Source: Ricordea florida (lineage: Eukaryota > Cnidaria > Anthozoa > Corallimorpharia > Ricordeidae). From it: 64,000 nucleotides of DNA. The notes beneath the pieces were generated by a model that saw only the letters and a program-made list of their open reading frames with translations, searched no databases and was not told the DNA's origin. A program made the position numbers and the translations under genes. Below, piece by piece: positions 49,801 to 59,319 of this stretch (the stretch's first letter is position 1; every line of letters starts with the position of its first letter). The stretch covers positions 46,211,281 to 46,275,280 of the forward strand of contig OX453273.1 in NCBI GenBank assembly GCA_949710005.1. The letters are read 5' to 3'.

Positions 49801-51963
49801 TTCTCGAATGACAGGTTTATGGGGAATATAAAATTCCACCCCTTGTGCTGGCTGCTCAGCTGGTTCCACGATCCCTTCGGCCTTTTGTTCTTCAATGATC
49901 TCGCTATAGGCCTGCTCCACCCCAATTCGCTTCAGTTTCAGCTTTAAGCTCTCGAGACGACGAAGGCTTCCCTGTTCATTTGAGGGTAAGGGTGGGTGAT
50001 TACCTTTCCACGGTAGGGCTGCTTCATACCATCCTGATTCGCTGCGTGTCAACTGCTCACGGAATTCCTTGTAAACTTCACCTTGATCATGCTGTGGGGT
50101 GTCAGCTAGTCCCAGAACATCCAATCTGCATAGTTCCTCAAAATCCAGTTGACTGGTTTGCGTAAGGAGCATGTGTATCGTATCGATCTCTTCTCCTGGA
50201 GAAAGGATAACCCATCCCAACTTCGTGCGCTCAGCCACAGGTTCCCCTTGCTTGCCGATCCTTGGTCGAGTGTCAGTCTTGATCCTAGCATACACTCCGG
50301 CACCCAAGATCGCATGGACTGGCAATAAAGGTTTGGTATCTGTATCATCCATTTCAACACCCTTTAAGTATGGGTAAGTTTTCATCAGTTGTTCATACCG
50401 GGGATTTTCCAAGCTGAGGAGCTCTCCTTTATTGACCTTCGTAAGATTGACTTGCATTTCATAATCGCCAGACTTTGATGTGACAGTTGTCTTGAAAACT
50501 TCCATTCTTGCAGTACTTGTGGCCATAAGCATTTTGACTCTCTTATGTGTGATCTCTGTTGGTCGCTGTCCCAACTTGTCTAACAACTTTGCAGAAGCAT
50601 AGCTACTGGATGAACCAGTATCCAGCAGTGCACGGCATTCAATACCACCAACCTTAATCACAACAACAGGATAAACAACTTTATCTACATCAACAGAAGA
50701 CATAACGCTCTCCCCCTTGCATTGTTGATCAGGACAGATTGAGGTGTGGTGTTTCCTTGAGCAAAAATTGCATCTTGCTTTGCTTGCACACTCAGAAGCT
50801 CGGTGTTTAGGACGGGCACAGTTAAAACAAAGTTTTTTATCCGCCATAAACTTCTTTCTCTCCTCAAAACTCACAACACGCTGACACTCGGAGCTCTTGT
50901 GCGAAGTGCCATCACAGTACACGCACGCGCGTGTTTTCGCGTCTTGCTGTCTCGTGTTGTAGCTTCGCGAGGGCGAACGATCGCGTTTCGATTCATCAGA
51001 ATCCACAGGATTTCGACGAGTCCACGACTTTAAAGCATCACACAATTTGAGAAAGTCCCATGTTTGCCAGTCTTCATCGTTTCGCACCAGATCACCACGA
51101 ATACAAGACAATTTGTCAATCGTAAGCGACACATTTCCATTCACTTCACTCAGCTTGCCCATCGTCTCAAGGGATTGGACATCGTGTACCAGCCTTTCGT
51201 AAAACTGATGGATCTTTCGCGGATGGTTTCCAGAAATTTTTGGCAACTCCAGAATATCTTTGACATACGCTTTAACCACTTCGCCAACATTTCCATAGCG
51301 CTCGATCAAAATATCTTTTGCCTTCTTGTAGCCTTCGGCGGTAAAGGGCAACCCATCGATGGTTTTCCTGACTTTCGGATCAACGAATTCTTTGAGATAA
51401 GAAAACTTCGTAATGTCGGCCATTTGGGACTTGTCAACTCCCTCGGAGAACTGTCCCCAAAAACGTGTCCAGTCTAGGTTGCTCCCATTGAACTTTGTAA
51501 TGCTAAGCTTCGGTAATTTGACTCCTGTGGTGTTTTGTTCGCCATTGTGGTTTCCCGCTTGATTCGACGAATTTGTGGTTTCGAGCTCCTTGGTGTATTT
51601 CAGCTTTTTCTCGAATAACTCCCTTTCGAAATCCAGTTGATCTTTCCTGACCTTTTCTAGTTCTCTTCGATCCATTTCACTCAGGATTGTCGATACTTTT
51701 CCTAGGTCGAGGTCAACTGCAGAAATATCTTCTTCCAATTTGTCACCCCACGTGGCGATCACCGAAAGGTCTTCACCAGCACTAATTTTCAACTCTTCCA
51801 GTTTTCGCTTGGCTTTTTCCACGGAAGCGACCACAGCATGAAGAGCATCCTTGTGTCTTCTAATTCTATTTGAATTTAGACTCTGAAGAACAGCCTCTGT
51901 TTTGTTCCTGGTGATCTCTAGTTGCGTGAGTTTCGTCTCAAGGTCCTTGGTCGCACCTTCCAT
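46813..51963 (-). CDS. BEL-2 Gag-Pol polyprotein
   Basis: The open frame begins at 52086 inside the LTR; I take the Met at 51963 (MEGATKDLETKLTQLEI) as start, giving 1716 aa. Numbering from 52086: coiled coil about 45-175; DUF1759 Gag-like about 190-345; CCHC knuckles (CVYCDGTSHKSSEC 388, CFNCARPKHRASEC 420, CNFCSRKHHTSIC 439); aspartic protease LLDTGSSSSYAS near 487; RT about 755-930 with VVYDASAK and YVDD at 893-896; RNase H near 1090 (GFGDASKCGVG); integrase zinc region (HHEHLRTLHGG, CHGCKRF), core D,D,E (VGVDYAG, SDNGSTF, WWGGQFERM); DUF5641 (LWKRWSSEYLRSL, VGDVVILK). No stop or frameshift. It replicates through an RNA intermediate and inserts with a 5-bp duplication. Confidence 0.95.
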   Translation of the reverse strand: MEGATKDLETKLTQLEITRNKTEAVLQSLNSNRIRRHKDALHAVVASVEKAKRKLEELKISAGEDLSVIATWGDKLEEDISAVDLDLGKVSTILSEMDRRELEKVRKDQLDFERELFEKKLKYTKELETTNSSNQAGNHNGEQNTTGVKLPKLSITKFNGSNLDWTRFWGQFSEGVDKSQMADITKFSYLKEFVDPKVRKTIDGLPFTAEGYKKAKDILIERYGNVGEVVKAYVKDILELPKISGNHPRKIHQFYERLVHDVQSLETMGKLSEVNGNVSLTIDKLSCIRGDLVRNDEDWQTWDFLKLCDALKSWTRRNPVDSDESKRDRSPSRSYNTRQQDAKTRACVYCDGTSHKSSECQRVVSFEERKKFMADKKLCFNCARPKHRASECASKARCNFCSRKHHTSICPDQQCKGESVMSSVDVDKVVYPVVVIKVGGIECRALLDTGSSSSYASAKLLDKLGQRPTEITHKRVKMLMATSTARMEVFKTTVTSKSGDYEMQVNLTKVNKGELLSLENPRYEQLMKTYPYLKGVEMDDTDTKPLLPVHAILGAGVYARIKTDTRPRIGKQGEPVAERTKLGWVILSPGEEIDTIHMLLTQTSQLDFEELCRLDVLGLADTPQHDQGEVYKEFREQLTRSESGWYEAALPWKGNHPPLPSNEQGSLRRLESLKLKLKRIGVEQAYSEIIEEQKAEGIVEPAEQPAQGVEFYIPHKPVIREEAASTKVRVVYDASAKAHPNAVLLNDCLYPGPPLQNKLWNVLVRSRMHPVAVVGDLKKAFLQVRIREADRDALRFHWRQGQHSDIEILRFTRALFGLAPSPFLLGGVIEYHLDTWEEREPQVVAELRKSIYVDDLLSGGATEKVASELKAKAIEIFDDATFTLHKWQSNERQLEERPVMFPEKEKTFAKQQLGESLAGGSSLLGLGWNKERDQIIVSFPEWEAPLTKRGILRKLASIYDPLGLVSPVTLVGKCLYRDVCCEKLAWDVKLTGWLKLKWQKWERNLPKQTATSRALADHREPIQDIKLHGFGDASKCGVGAAVYAVVKQKSGPSQHLVAAKARLAKQGLSMPRLELISAHMATNLLVNVKVALEGLPVSGVNGWLDSSVALYWIQGSGQYKQFVENRVQKIVAHPEITWRHVPSQENPADVASRGGDVVFSELWWNGPDWISDRERWPPQSAIQPSEASEAERKATKELFKVAVDNTDRLYAVLEKFELSKALNICALVYRFVDNLRNPEQKVTGPVTSEELQKQHLVWVKKAQQSCKFEDDYLRLNLQPNSDGILECRGRLQGLYPVYLPDKHLYTKKLVHHEHLRTLHGGVGLTMTSVRNKYWVPRLRKLVKQTIRACHGCKRFQAVAAANPPPGYLPMDRTQGTHPFQVVGVDYAGPIKYKNRGRVEAKAYVVLYSCSLCRALYLDLVPSLETQEFIMSLKKLIARKGRPQKIYSDNGSTFVGAARWLKRALSDEKFNKFLAENGIVWQFNLSRAPWWGGQFERMVGLVKNALNKTIGCGFLSWKELVEVLLDVEITLNNRPLSYIEDDVELPTITPNFMMFPQSDILPDLAPHHIDDPDLRRRAKHLRKCKEALWKRWSSEYLRSLRERHNLKHRGKPCSLAVGDVVILKCEEKNRGKWPLGIVQELYPGKDGVVRAVKLRSGRNFLERPVQHVYPLELSCDSAVRAQAGELNANAPAFRPQRLASLRAEERIREIAEAEENS

Positions 51964-52063
51964 GATTGAAGATCGCTCGCTAGAAATATCCAAACCACAG
52001 TAGTTTTCCGATGTCCTTATTCCGAAGGACAGCACAAGATAAGTCCCGTCCGAGGTGCCACTT

Positions 52064-52217
52064 TGTCGGGAATGCCTCCAAAGCAAAGGTAGTTCAGTTT
52101 CCCGAACAAGTCACAATCACAAGTTAGCGAACACAACCGATTTTTAATCTCTCCTTCACACAGGAAATTCTCACGAACAAGAAAATTCCTTACATTGTTT
52201 GGTCCCAGTCTCCGACA
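52064..52217 (-). repeat. BEL-2 5' LTR
   Basis: 154 bp; the upstream copy in element sense. Short for the BEL/Pao group. Confidence 0.95.
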
Positions 52218-52222
52218 CGAGT

Positions 52223-52590
52223 GGCAAGATATTGTTCTTGCCACGACTAAATATTGAATATTTCCGATTTTATTGTGTTTCAAAGTAGTCAAGTTTTACA
52301 AATACGGCTGGGCTTTGTAGCAAACAGAAAATACAAAAGTACTTGGTGCCAAGTACATAGAAACACTAAACCCAATCAAGCAAAATGCTTTTATTCTTAA
52401 CAACAAACGCGACGCGAGAAACCAATTCAACAAAAGCAAAAGGCGGGAATCGTGACGTCATTGAACGATACGACACTCACAAAGGTGACATGCGGAAAAT
52501 ACGCAACTCGGGTCCCGGATGAAATGGCGTATGGAATCTATGAGTGGTTTAGTTCCCAGTAAAACACTCTTCTCCAGATAATAAATGTTT
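52223..52590. repeat. Right part of repeat split by BEL-2
   Basis: Continues GGCAAGATATTG, later AAAAGCAAAAGGCGGGAATC, GTGACGTCATTGAACGATAC, CAACTCGGGTCCCGGATGAA and ACACTCTTCTCCAGATAATA, parallel to 32710-32850. Joined to 46470-46513 it restores one continuous repeat member. Confidence 0.8.
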
Positions 52591-52699
52591 ATAGACTTAC
52601 CAAACTGCAAATAATAAGTGGTTGCTGCCACTGAGACACTAATTTTGTTTCCAGATGCACTTCTTTGCATCACACTACTTACCTGAATAAAGTAGGTAG

Positions 52700-53215
52700 A
52701 GACTGGATTTGGTAGGGAAGGTGCGTTTTTTTGGGAAGGGGGTGGGGGTTGGGCCAAGGCTTTGGAGGGGAGGGTCCTTAGTAATTTCTTTACAAATTGG
52801 GGAAGGTCAAACCTGTTTTATTCTCAACCGGGGGAAGGTCAGTTTATTTTTGGCAAGGAAAAAGATTATTCTGTGTCTCTTCTTTTTTGCTCCTCATAAA
52901 ATCCTCACATTCACCACAAGCACATTTCCCTCTTTCTAATCCTCGTACATCCTTGCCCATTTTCAAGTTTTCACCGTACAATCACGCCACGCAATTAACT
53001 ACATTGTGCGCAGATGAGCGCGGTTACATGAGTAACACTTCCAGTTTGTTATTTTTACTTCCGGTTATTTTTGTATTGGGTTGGTGGGGGGTGGGGAGGG
53101 TCAGATGTTTTTGTTTGGGTATTTCCGAAGGGTCATTCATTAATCCATTCCAGGAAGTGGGAAGGCCACGAATTTTTTCCCGGCCCACCCCCCAGTAAAA
53201 TAACATACCTTTCCT
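52700..53215. repeat. G-rich dispersed repeat
   Basis: GGGAAGGGGGTGGGGGTTGG, GGGGAAGGTCA twice, and CCCGGCCCACCCCCCAGTAA at the far end give a G-rich start and C-rich end. Overlapping frames on both strands are composition artefacts. Confidence 0.5.
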
Positions 53216-53313
53216 TAGTTGAAGGAAATGTTTATAATATTTCATATTTAATCAAAGGGATAAATGCTAGTTGAATGAGCTGACTCTAAGAGCACTTTGA
53301 TTTAAACTTTGAC

Positions 53314-55466
53314 TCAAGGTTCCTTCTCTTCTGTGTTTTTCATTTCCTCACTGATTTGAAGCCAAGTATTCAACACTATCGCTTTGGGTGTCTTCCAAAA
53401 TGCTTCCAAGTTCTTCCATCCATGTTCTGAAGTGTTCAGAAGGTATTCATTCCCTGGATCCATGTATTTGTAGGTGTATGCACCTAACACCAGAGACTGA
53501 CAAAATCTTGATGCTGTTAGTGAATAAAGTAAGTCTATTTCTACTTCAGACAAAGGGTTGACTGACTGGTATCCTGCAAAAACCACACCTGCTCTGTCGA
53601 TTCGCTCACTGCTTGGGCCTTCGGCTTCCGCATTGATAACATACATCAGAGCTATGGCTAATTCAAACACTCGACAAGTATAATGGAGGTCTCCAAAGTC
53701 AATAAAACCACGAACCTTCCCTTGCACATCTACAATAGTATTGGTATCATTAATATCTCCATGAATAATCTGCCTTGGTAACAGATTTATTTTTGGTAAA
53801 ACATCTTTCCTGAAACAATTGCAAACTTCTTGAACCAGCTGTTTGTTATGACTGCCACAAGCTATGGCTTCTAAGCTAAATTCAATGATGCCACAGAAAT
53901 TGGACAAGTCCCACAGAAAACCAGGCCGAACAAAAGTTGGAAACTCAAAGACCTGAGAAACCAAACAGAAAAGAAAATTGTTGCAGTTAAATGTCAACTA
54001 TTTTCCTTCACCTAGTAATTATTGTAGATAATATTTCTTGTAATAGGTTGTTGATAGATAAAGCACCCATGAACCACAAGAAGCCCAGGTCACTGGAACT
54101 TAGCCCTGTTGTTATAGCATGATACAACAAGGAGAACTGGTGAAGACTAAAGAGGACCCATTCTCCTATAATTATGGGATGTGACTTGATGACAGGATAA
54201 CCACCCAGCAATCTCTTGTTGACACTCACTTATTACTTTTGTAAAAACAACCTATTTTACCAGGTTTCCAAGTTGTATGTTTCAAGGGGAAGACGGGAAC
54301 TAAATCATTAACTTAAAACTGGCTTTACATGCTCAAGCAACAGACAATAACACTAGAGGCTATATAAAAACAGTAATCTTTATCTAGATAGTGATGTGTT
54401 AAATTTATTGGCACTGCTGTGGATTTTACTATATGACAAATGGCTTTGGGTATCACTTTGCTAAAATCATGACCCTCTCTCCTCTGCAGAGGTTCTCTTT
54501 GGAATGTTTGTTGTGGGAATCTGCAGGGTTATTCTCCCCACAACAAAAACATGTTTGAGGCTCAGCAGAGGAGAGAGAAATCATGACCAAACCTTCATTG
54601 TTACTCCTTGTCAGGATACTTTCCATTTGTTAAATGACTGGCTCGAGAAATCAGTTCTATGAAATAACTTTATCAACACTCTGAGATAAACACTGTGGCT
54701 TTGCCTCAAAAAGGTAGGTGAAAGAAACTAATCTACCCATAAAGTCCTGACAAATGCCAAACACCCTAAAGCATTGATTAAGTCATTTTATATCACCCAC
54801 CTTAAGATCACAATCCAGTTTTCCCAATGACTTGCCAAAGTCAAAAAGTGATTCAGTAGTAAGTGGCACTTCACTCATCAGTTTTCCTGGTAAATAGGCC
54901 AAAAGACAAACAGCGCACACATAGTAATCCTTTGTACAGTACTCCTTTCCATTATAAATTTCTATTCCATTCATTAAATTTAGCTGTGTGTTTGGGTTTA
55001 GAGGTTTGCTGCAGCTTTCATTGTTGCATGCATCATTAAAGAGGGTAGAATCAATTCCACTGTTTGAACCATTTTCCAATCCTGTGTGAGCACTATTGGC
55101 TTTTCTTGAGAATTTGCACATGATGTAGGTGGTGTTGAGAATGGATAATATTGGGATTGGACACTGGTGGCCTTTGGTTTTCAGGAACAACATGGCATCA
55201 CACTGCGCATCTACCAGACTGTCGTGGGCAGAATCAAGGTGGTTTATAACTCTAAGAATGTATTCTTTTTCTTGGTCCACTTCATCTTGATGCAACCATC
55301 CCTTCACATAGAAGTTACGATCATAATAGCTGTCCAGTTCTTTGACAGTGGAATGATCAGACACATGTAAACCAAACAGGTTGGCAGCCAGGTCAATTGC
55401 TTGATTCTTGCTCATTTCAGGTCGCTCTGTCTTCAGGCTGGTAATCATTGCTATATTATCACTCAT
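53314..55466 (-). CDS. HYKK: Hydroxylysine kinase-like gene, complete copy
   Basis: Aminoglycoside-phosphotransferase-fold kinase (AGPHD1/HYKK), which in animals phosphorylates 5-hydroxylysine with GTP in lysine/collagen breakdown. Two coding exons: 54801-55466 and 53314-53952, joined LK-VFEFP in phase 0 (donor GTGGGT, acceptor TTTCTCAG); 434 aa, a little longer than vertebrate HYKK. The N lobe has FGLHVSDHSTVKELDSYYDR and NFYVKG, with EKEYILRVIN; catalytic motif HGDINDTN at about 286 and metal-binding DFGD at about 306-309. A CAG acceptor 13 nt before the Met suggests a 5' UTR intron. Exon 1 contains an Asn/Ser-rich insertion (near 130-150). Tandem paralog at 63220. Confidence 0.9.
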
Positions 55467-55689
55467 GTTGTTTTAAACCTGAAAACAAACAAACCACAGT
55501 GTCAAGCAGAAATTTCATTCTAAGTAAAACATGGTATAGAAATTTCACAATTGTAAAATTGTTCCCTTGTTATGAAAATCAAAGCCTGAAGACCATAATT
55601 AAGTTTTTCCCTTTTTTTACTAAACAACTAAACGAAGATCAATTAAACATCGTGCTTTCCCTTACTTTGGGCTGCTAGCTTAGTATAGG

Positions 55690-55995
55690 TAATCACATGA
55701 TTTCGAGTGCAATTTGGGATAAATCAGCATGAGTAAATTTTTCAAAGGCTAACCAAATTGCACGAGCCCGTAGGGTGAGTGCAATTTGTAGTCTTTGAAA
55801 AATTTACGAGTGCTGATTTATCCCAAATTGCACGAGACAAATCATGTGATTACTTGTTAATAATATACATGCAAAAATTTAATTTCAACTTTCTGCACTC
55901 AATTTCAATTTTCTGCACTGTTTGGGATTAATTGACGTGCTCTCAGCCAATGAGCATGCTGAAATTTTTGCATGTATATTATTAACAACTTAACA
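55690..55995. repeat. Palindromic MITE (GTAATCACATGATTT ends)
   Basis: GTAATCACATGATTTCGAGT then GCAATTTGGGATAAATCAGC opposes GCTGATTTATCCCAAATTGC and AAATCATGTGATTAC at 55801-55855. A second hairpin with TAATATACATGCAAAAATTT and its inverse continues to 55985. Same family as the ends of the block at 43790-44640. Confidence 0.82.
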
Positions 55996-56714
55996 GTGCC
56001 ACTACAGTAGTTGAACAAAGGCCACCTAAACAAATTTTTATATGAATCATCTGATCACAATCAATATCTAACAAAAGAATCTCTTCAAATGTTTGATATT
56101 TCACTTAAGATCCATATAATTTACTCTATAATGGCACAAACCATATCAAGATTGAAAAAGAATCACCTTAGTTGTTAGAAACTCGCCACAAATCTGTTGT
56201 TCAGCATCAAAAACAGACATTCATTGTTTGTATGAAAATTAATTTGGGTGGTCTTGGTTTTTGCACTGTAAAACCCTTAAACCCATTCTCAATGGTACAG
56301 AGCCATAATTATTTTGTACATGGAGGATGACTGTAAGAACTTGAGAGTAAGGCTGGAATAAAGAATTTAATTAGAAGTACAATTATCCAATCCTTCAATA
56401 AAAAAAAGAGCTTGAGTTGATGAATTTCTCAATTCTTATAATAAGCTTGTTGTATATTGATCGCAGATGTACTGTGCATCCTCAAAATTGGACTAAAATG
56501 TGAATCAAAGTAAAGTTGAAAAGGAAAACAACTTTTTTTTCATTGCAAGTGAAACACACACAGAAAAGAAAAAAAAAATACACAGACTGAATAAAATAAT
56601 AAAAAGAAAAAAAAAATAGCAAATTTACACACTTACAGGACAATGCTTAAAAATATTAAACTAGATTACAGCAGTGCTAATTCCATATATTACTGTACTT
56701 AGTATGATCTTTAA

Positions 56715-56724
56715 TTAATCTTTA

Positions 56725-56755
<31 letters not shown>

Positions 56756-56760
56756 TTTTT
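56715..56760. repeat. (TA)n then poly(T) tract
   Basis: TATATATATATATATATATA followed by about 14 T. May mark the 3' end of a retroelement on the minus strand or simple slippage. Confidence 0.8.
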
Positions 56761-56997
56761 GCATTCTTTGTGGTGAAAGTAATATAAATATTCATGGTAG
56801 GTGCAGATATTACTAATTTATGTTTTTGGAGTTAGGAGACAAGACCCAGCGAGGAAAAGAAAGGTTTCCATTTTTTTGTATTGCTCGGTGTCTTATTTTC
56901 TAATTGGTATATATGTCTCAGATAAAACAAGAAATTGTTATGAATTGGGGAGCATTCTTTTGATCTGCATAAGACAATAGAAGTTTATATGGAGCTT

Positions 56998-57025
56998 AAC
57001 CTTTTCACTCCCAAGGGGTCTCCAT

Positions 57026-57058
<33 letters not shown>

Positions 57059-57139
57059 CAAAATCTATAAAGTCACTCTTGGGAGTGAAAGGGTTAAGGG
57101 AGATAGTTTTTAACCCTTTCACTCCCAAGGGGTCTCCAT

Positions 57140-57172
<33 letters not shown>

Positions 57173-57253
57173 CAAAATCTATAAAGTCACTCTTGGGAGT
57201 GAAAGGGTTAAGGGAGATAGTTTTTAACCCTTTCACTCCCAAGGGGTCTCCAT

Positions 57254-57298
<45 letters not shown>

Positions 57299-57367
57299 AG
57301 TCACTCTTGGGAGTGAAAGGGTTAAGGGAGATAGTTTTTAACCCTTTCACTCCCAAGGGGTCTCCAT

Positions 57368-57412
<45 letters not shown>

Positions 57413-57481
57413 AGTCACTCTTGGGAGTGAAAGGGTTAAGGGAGATAGTTTTTAACCCTTTTACTCCCAAGGGGTCTCCAT

Positions 57482-57527
<46 letters not shown>

Positions 57528-57568
57528 GGAGATAGTTTTTAACCCTTTCACTCCCAAGGGGTCTCCAT

Positions 57569-57614
<46 letters not shown>

Positions 57615-57655
57615 GGAGATAGTTTTTAACCCTTTCAATCCCAAGGGGTCTCCAT

Positions 57656-57701
<46 letters not shown>

Positions 57702-57742
57702 GGAGATAGTTTTTAACCCTTTCAATCCCAAGGGGTCTCCAT

Positions 57743-57787
<45 letters not shown>

Positions 57788-57815
57788 AGTCACTCTTGGG
57801 AGTGAAAGGGTTAAA
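56998..57815. repeat. Hairpin satellite, 8 units of 114 or 88 bp
   Basis: Units start near 56998, 57112, 57226, 57340, 57454, 57541, 57629 and 57717. Full units are 114 bp and begin AACCCTTTCACTCCCAAG and end with the inverse CTTGGGAGTGAAAGGGTT, plus the spacer AAGGGAGATAGTTTTT. Units 5-7 lack about 26-28 bp including the right arm. The array reads through as a repeated peptide in one minus frame, which is a by-product. Confidence 0.95.
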
Positions 57816-57829
57816 GGAAGAGCTGTCTG

Positions 57830-58130
57830 GCGTTAGGCCCAAAGCGGTAGTCATATCTAAGTAACTGCCTGGTTGGAGGATCTGGCACGACTGAAGCCAC
57901 ATTGAGAAATTATCCCAAAAATTTTTGGCTTTTTGGCATTTCCAAAATAGATGCGTCAAATCCTCTTTCTCGTCATGGAAAAAAGTACATTTTCCGTCCT
58001 CTTTAACTCCTATTTTTTTGCAGATAGCTGCTAGTTGGTTATAAACAACTTGCAAAAATGTAAACAACCAACCAAAAGTCAATGTATGACTAGTGAACAT
58101 TATTATAAGAAAAGGATTTATCAGGAGGTT
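57830..58130 (-). pseudogene. LINE C-terminal zinc-finger fragment
   Basis: Minus-strand GKCTFFHDEKEDLTHLFW KC and AKNFWDNFSMWL match the C-terminal Cys/His domain of L1-type LINE polymerases. Only the 3' end of the ORF is present. The satellite lies directly downstream of it. Confidence 0.75.
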
Positions 58131-58284
58131 GTAAGGGTTGATGTCAGATCTCATTCTATGTTTTCAATTCAAATTGTTGGCTTAACTTGGCAATCAGAAC
58201 TCAGGATTCACCTCATCATACATGCTCCAGTTGAATGGACGAAGAGAACCAGCCATAACACATAGAGGATTTTATATTGCTGTG

Positions 58285-58385
58285 TGAAGATATGAAATTT
58301 CTCTCTGAATGTTGAAAAATAATTAGAGAATGAGCACAGTAAATGAGGGAAAGACTTTTCAACATGAGGAGAGAAATTCAATTGA
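58285..58385. repeat. Hairpin repeat (GAAATTTCTCTCTGAATGTT)
   Basis: GAAATTTCTCTCTGAATGTT GAAAA opposes CTTTTCAACATGAGGAGAGA AATTC. About 95 bp. Confidence 0.75.
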
Positions 58386-58559
58386 CCATTTAATTTCCTT
58401 TTTATTACACAACCTCAATATATTGATAGAAAAAAAAAACAGTACTCCACCAGTCATATCACACATTGGTGATATTGTCCTTAATTGATTTGCTGTCACA
58501 TGGTATACCCTGTAACACTAACTTTTAAATATCAAAATGATAAATCACCAGAGATGAAG

Positions 58560-58810
58560 ATTTATATTACTTTATAATATAGATAGGATCCTGTGCATGC
58601 TCTGATTGGTCAAAAATCCCTGTTTTATCAGAGTATAAAACACAGAAAAAGTGTGCTTTATTGTTTTTTGCCACACCACCTCTAATTGACATTTTTGTTA
58701 AAGATGGCAAAAACCATTTTCTTTGAAGACAATCATGATGGAGTTCTCTGCGAAGCAGAAGAAAGTTTTGAAGCTGAGATTAATATAACAAATAAAGAAG
58801 AAGTGATAAC
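58560..58810. other. Non-coding stretch, no gene recognised
   Basis: Contains a short frame starting MAKTIFFEDNHDGVLC at about 58704 that stops after some 35 codons. It may be a first exon fragment or chance. GCATGCTCTGATTGGTC near 58600 is the type of edge seen in several repeats here. Confidence 0.25.
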
Positions 58811-58892
58811 AGTCTAGAAGTTGGTATTAAATGGCATCCAATTGTTGATCTGATTGTGCTTTGATGTTTCTACTCATGACATGTAAAATCCT

Positions 58893-59312
58893 CAGGGGGG
58901 GGGGGGGTACTCAATATATCCCTGGGTGGGGAGGTGCGGCACGCCCCCTCATACCCTGACCCTGTTTAAGACAGAATTCTGATTTTTGATACCCTGTTTA
59001 AGACACTTAACCCGAAACCATACCCTGTGTAAGGCAATAATAGATATCGAAACTCTTTCACATTTAATCCATTGGCAATCACAAAACTATTTACAGCTTG
59101 TAAAAATTTTGCTGTTTATCGTCCAAGAAAAGATATCTTGTTTAAGACAGAAATTGATAAATCGATACCTTGATTAAAACAAAAAATGATAAATTTGATA
59201 CCCTGTTTAAAGCAAAAATCCCGAAAAACATACCCTGGCTGGCTGGCTGGCTGGCCGCACGTCCCCATTAAGCCCTTATAAGGGACTACCGCCCCCCCCT
59301 CCCCAGGGTAAA
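58893..59312. repeat. Dispersed repeat with poly(G) and poly(C) ends
   Basis: Starts GGGGGGGGGGGGTACTCAAT and ends CCGCCCCCCCCTCCCCAGGG. The interior repeats ATACCCTGTTTAAGACA and variants at least five times (58950-59215), then (GGCT)n. Probably a terminal-inverted repeat with an internal degenerate tandem repeat. Confidence 0.7.
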
Positions 59313-59319
59313 ATCTATA

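Larger units (their letters stand above)
46519..52217 (-). mobile_element. BEL/Pao LTR retrotransposon 2 (intact)
   Basis: 5.7-kb element. LTRs 46519-46672 and 52064-52217, 154 bp each, with no difference I can find. Flanking target duplication CGAGT (46514-46518 and 52218-52222). One uninterrupted gag-pol frame. LTR starts TGTCGGAGACTGGG on the minus strand. All enzymatic motifs are present, so the copy may be autonomous and recently inserted. Distinct from BEL-1: short LTR and a different Gag N terminus. Confidence 0.97.

Noticed and set aside
56985-58154. 389-aa minus frame with repeated NPFTPKSDFIDF-type peptide
   Set aside because: It is translation of the hairpin satellite fused to a LINE fragment; unit-length changes and the inverted arms explain it without a protein.
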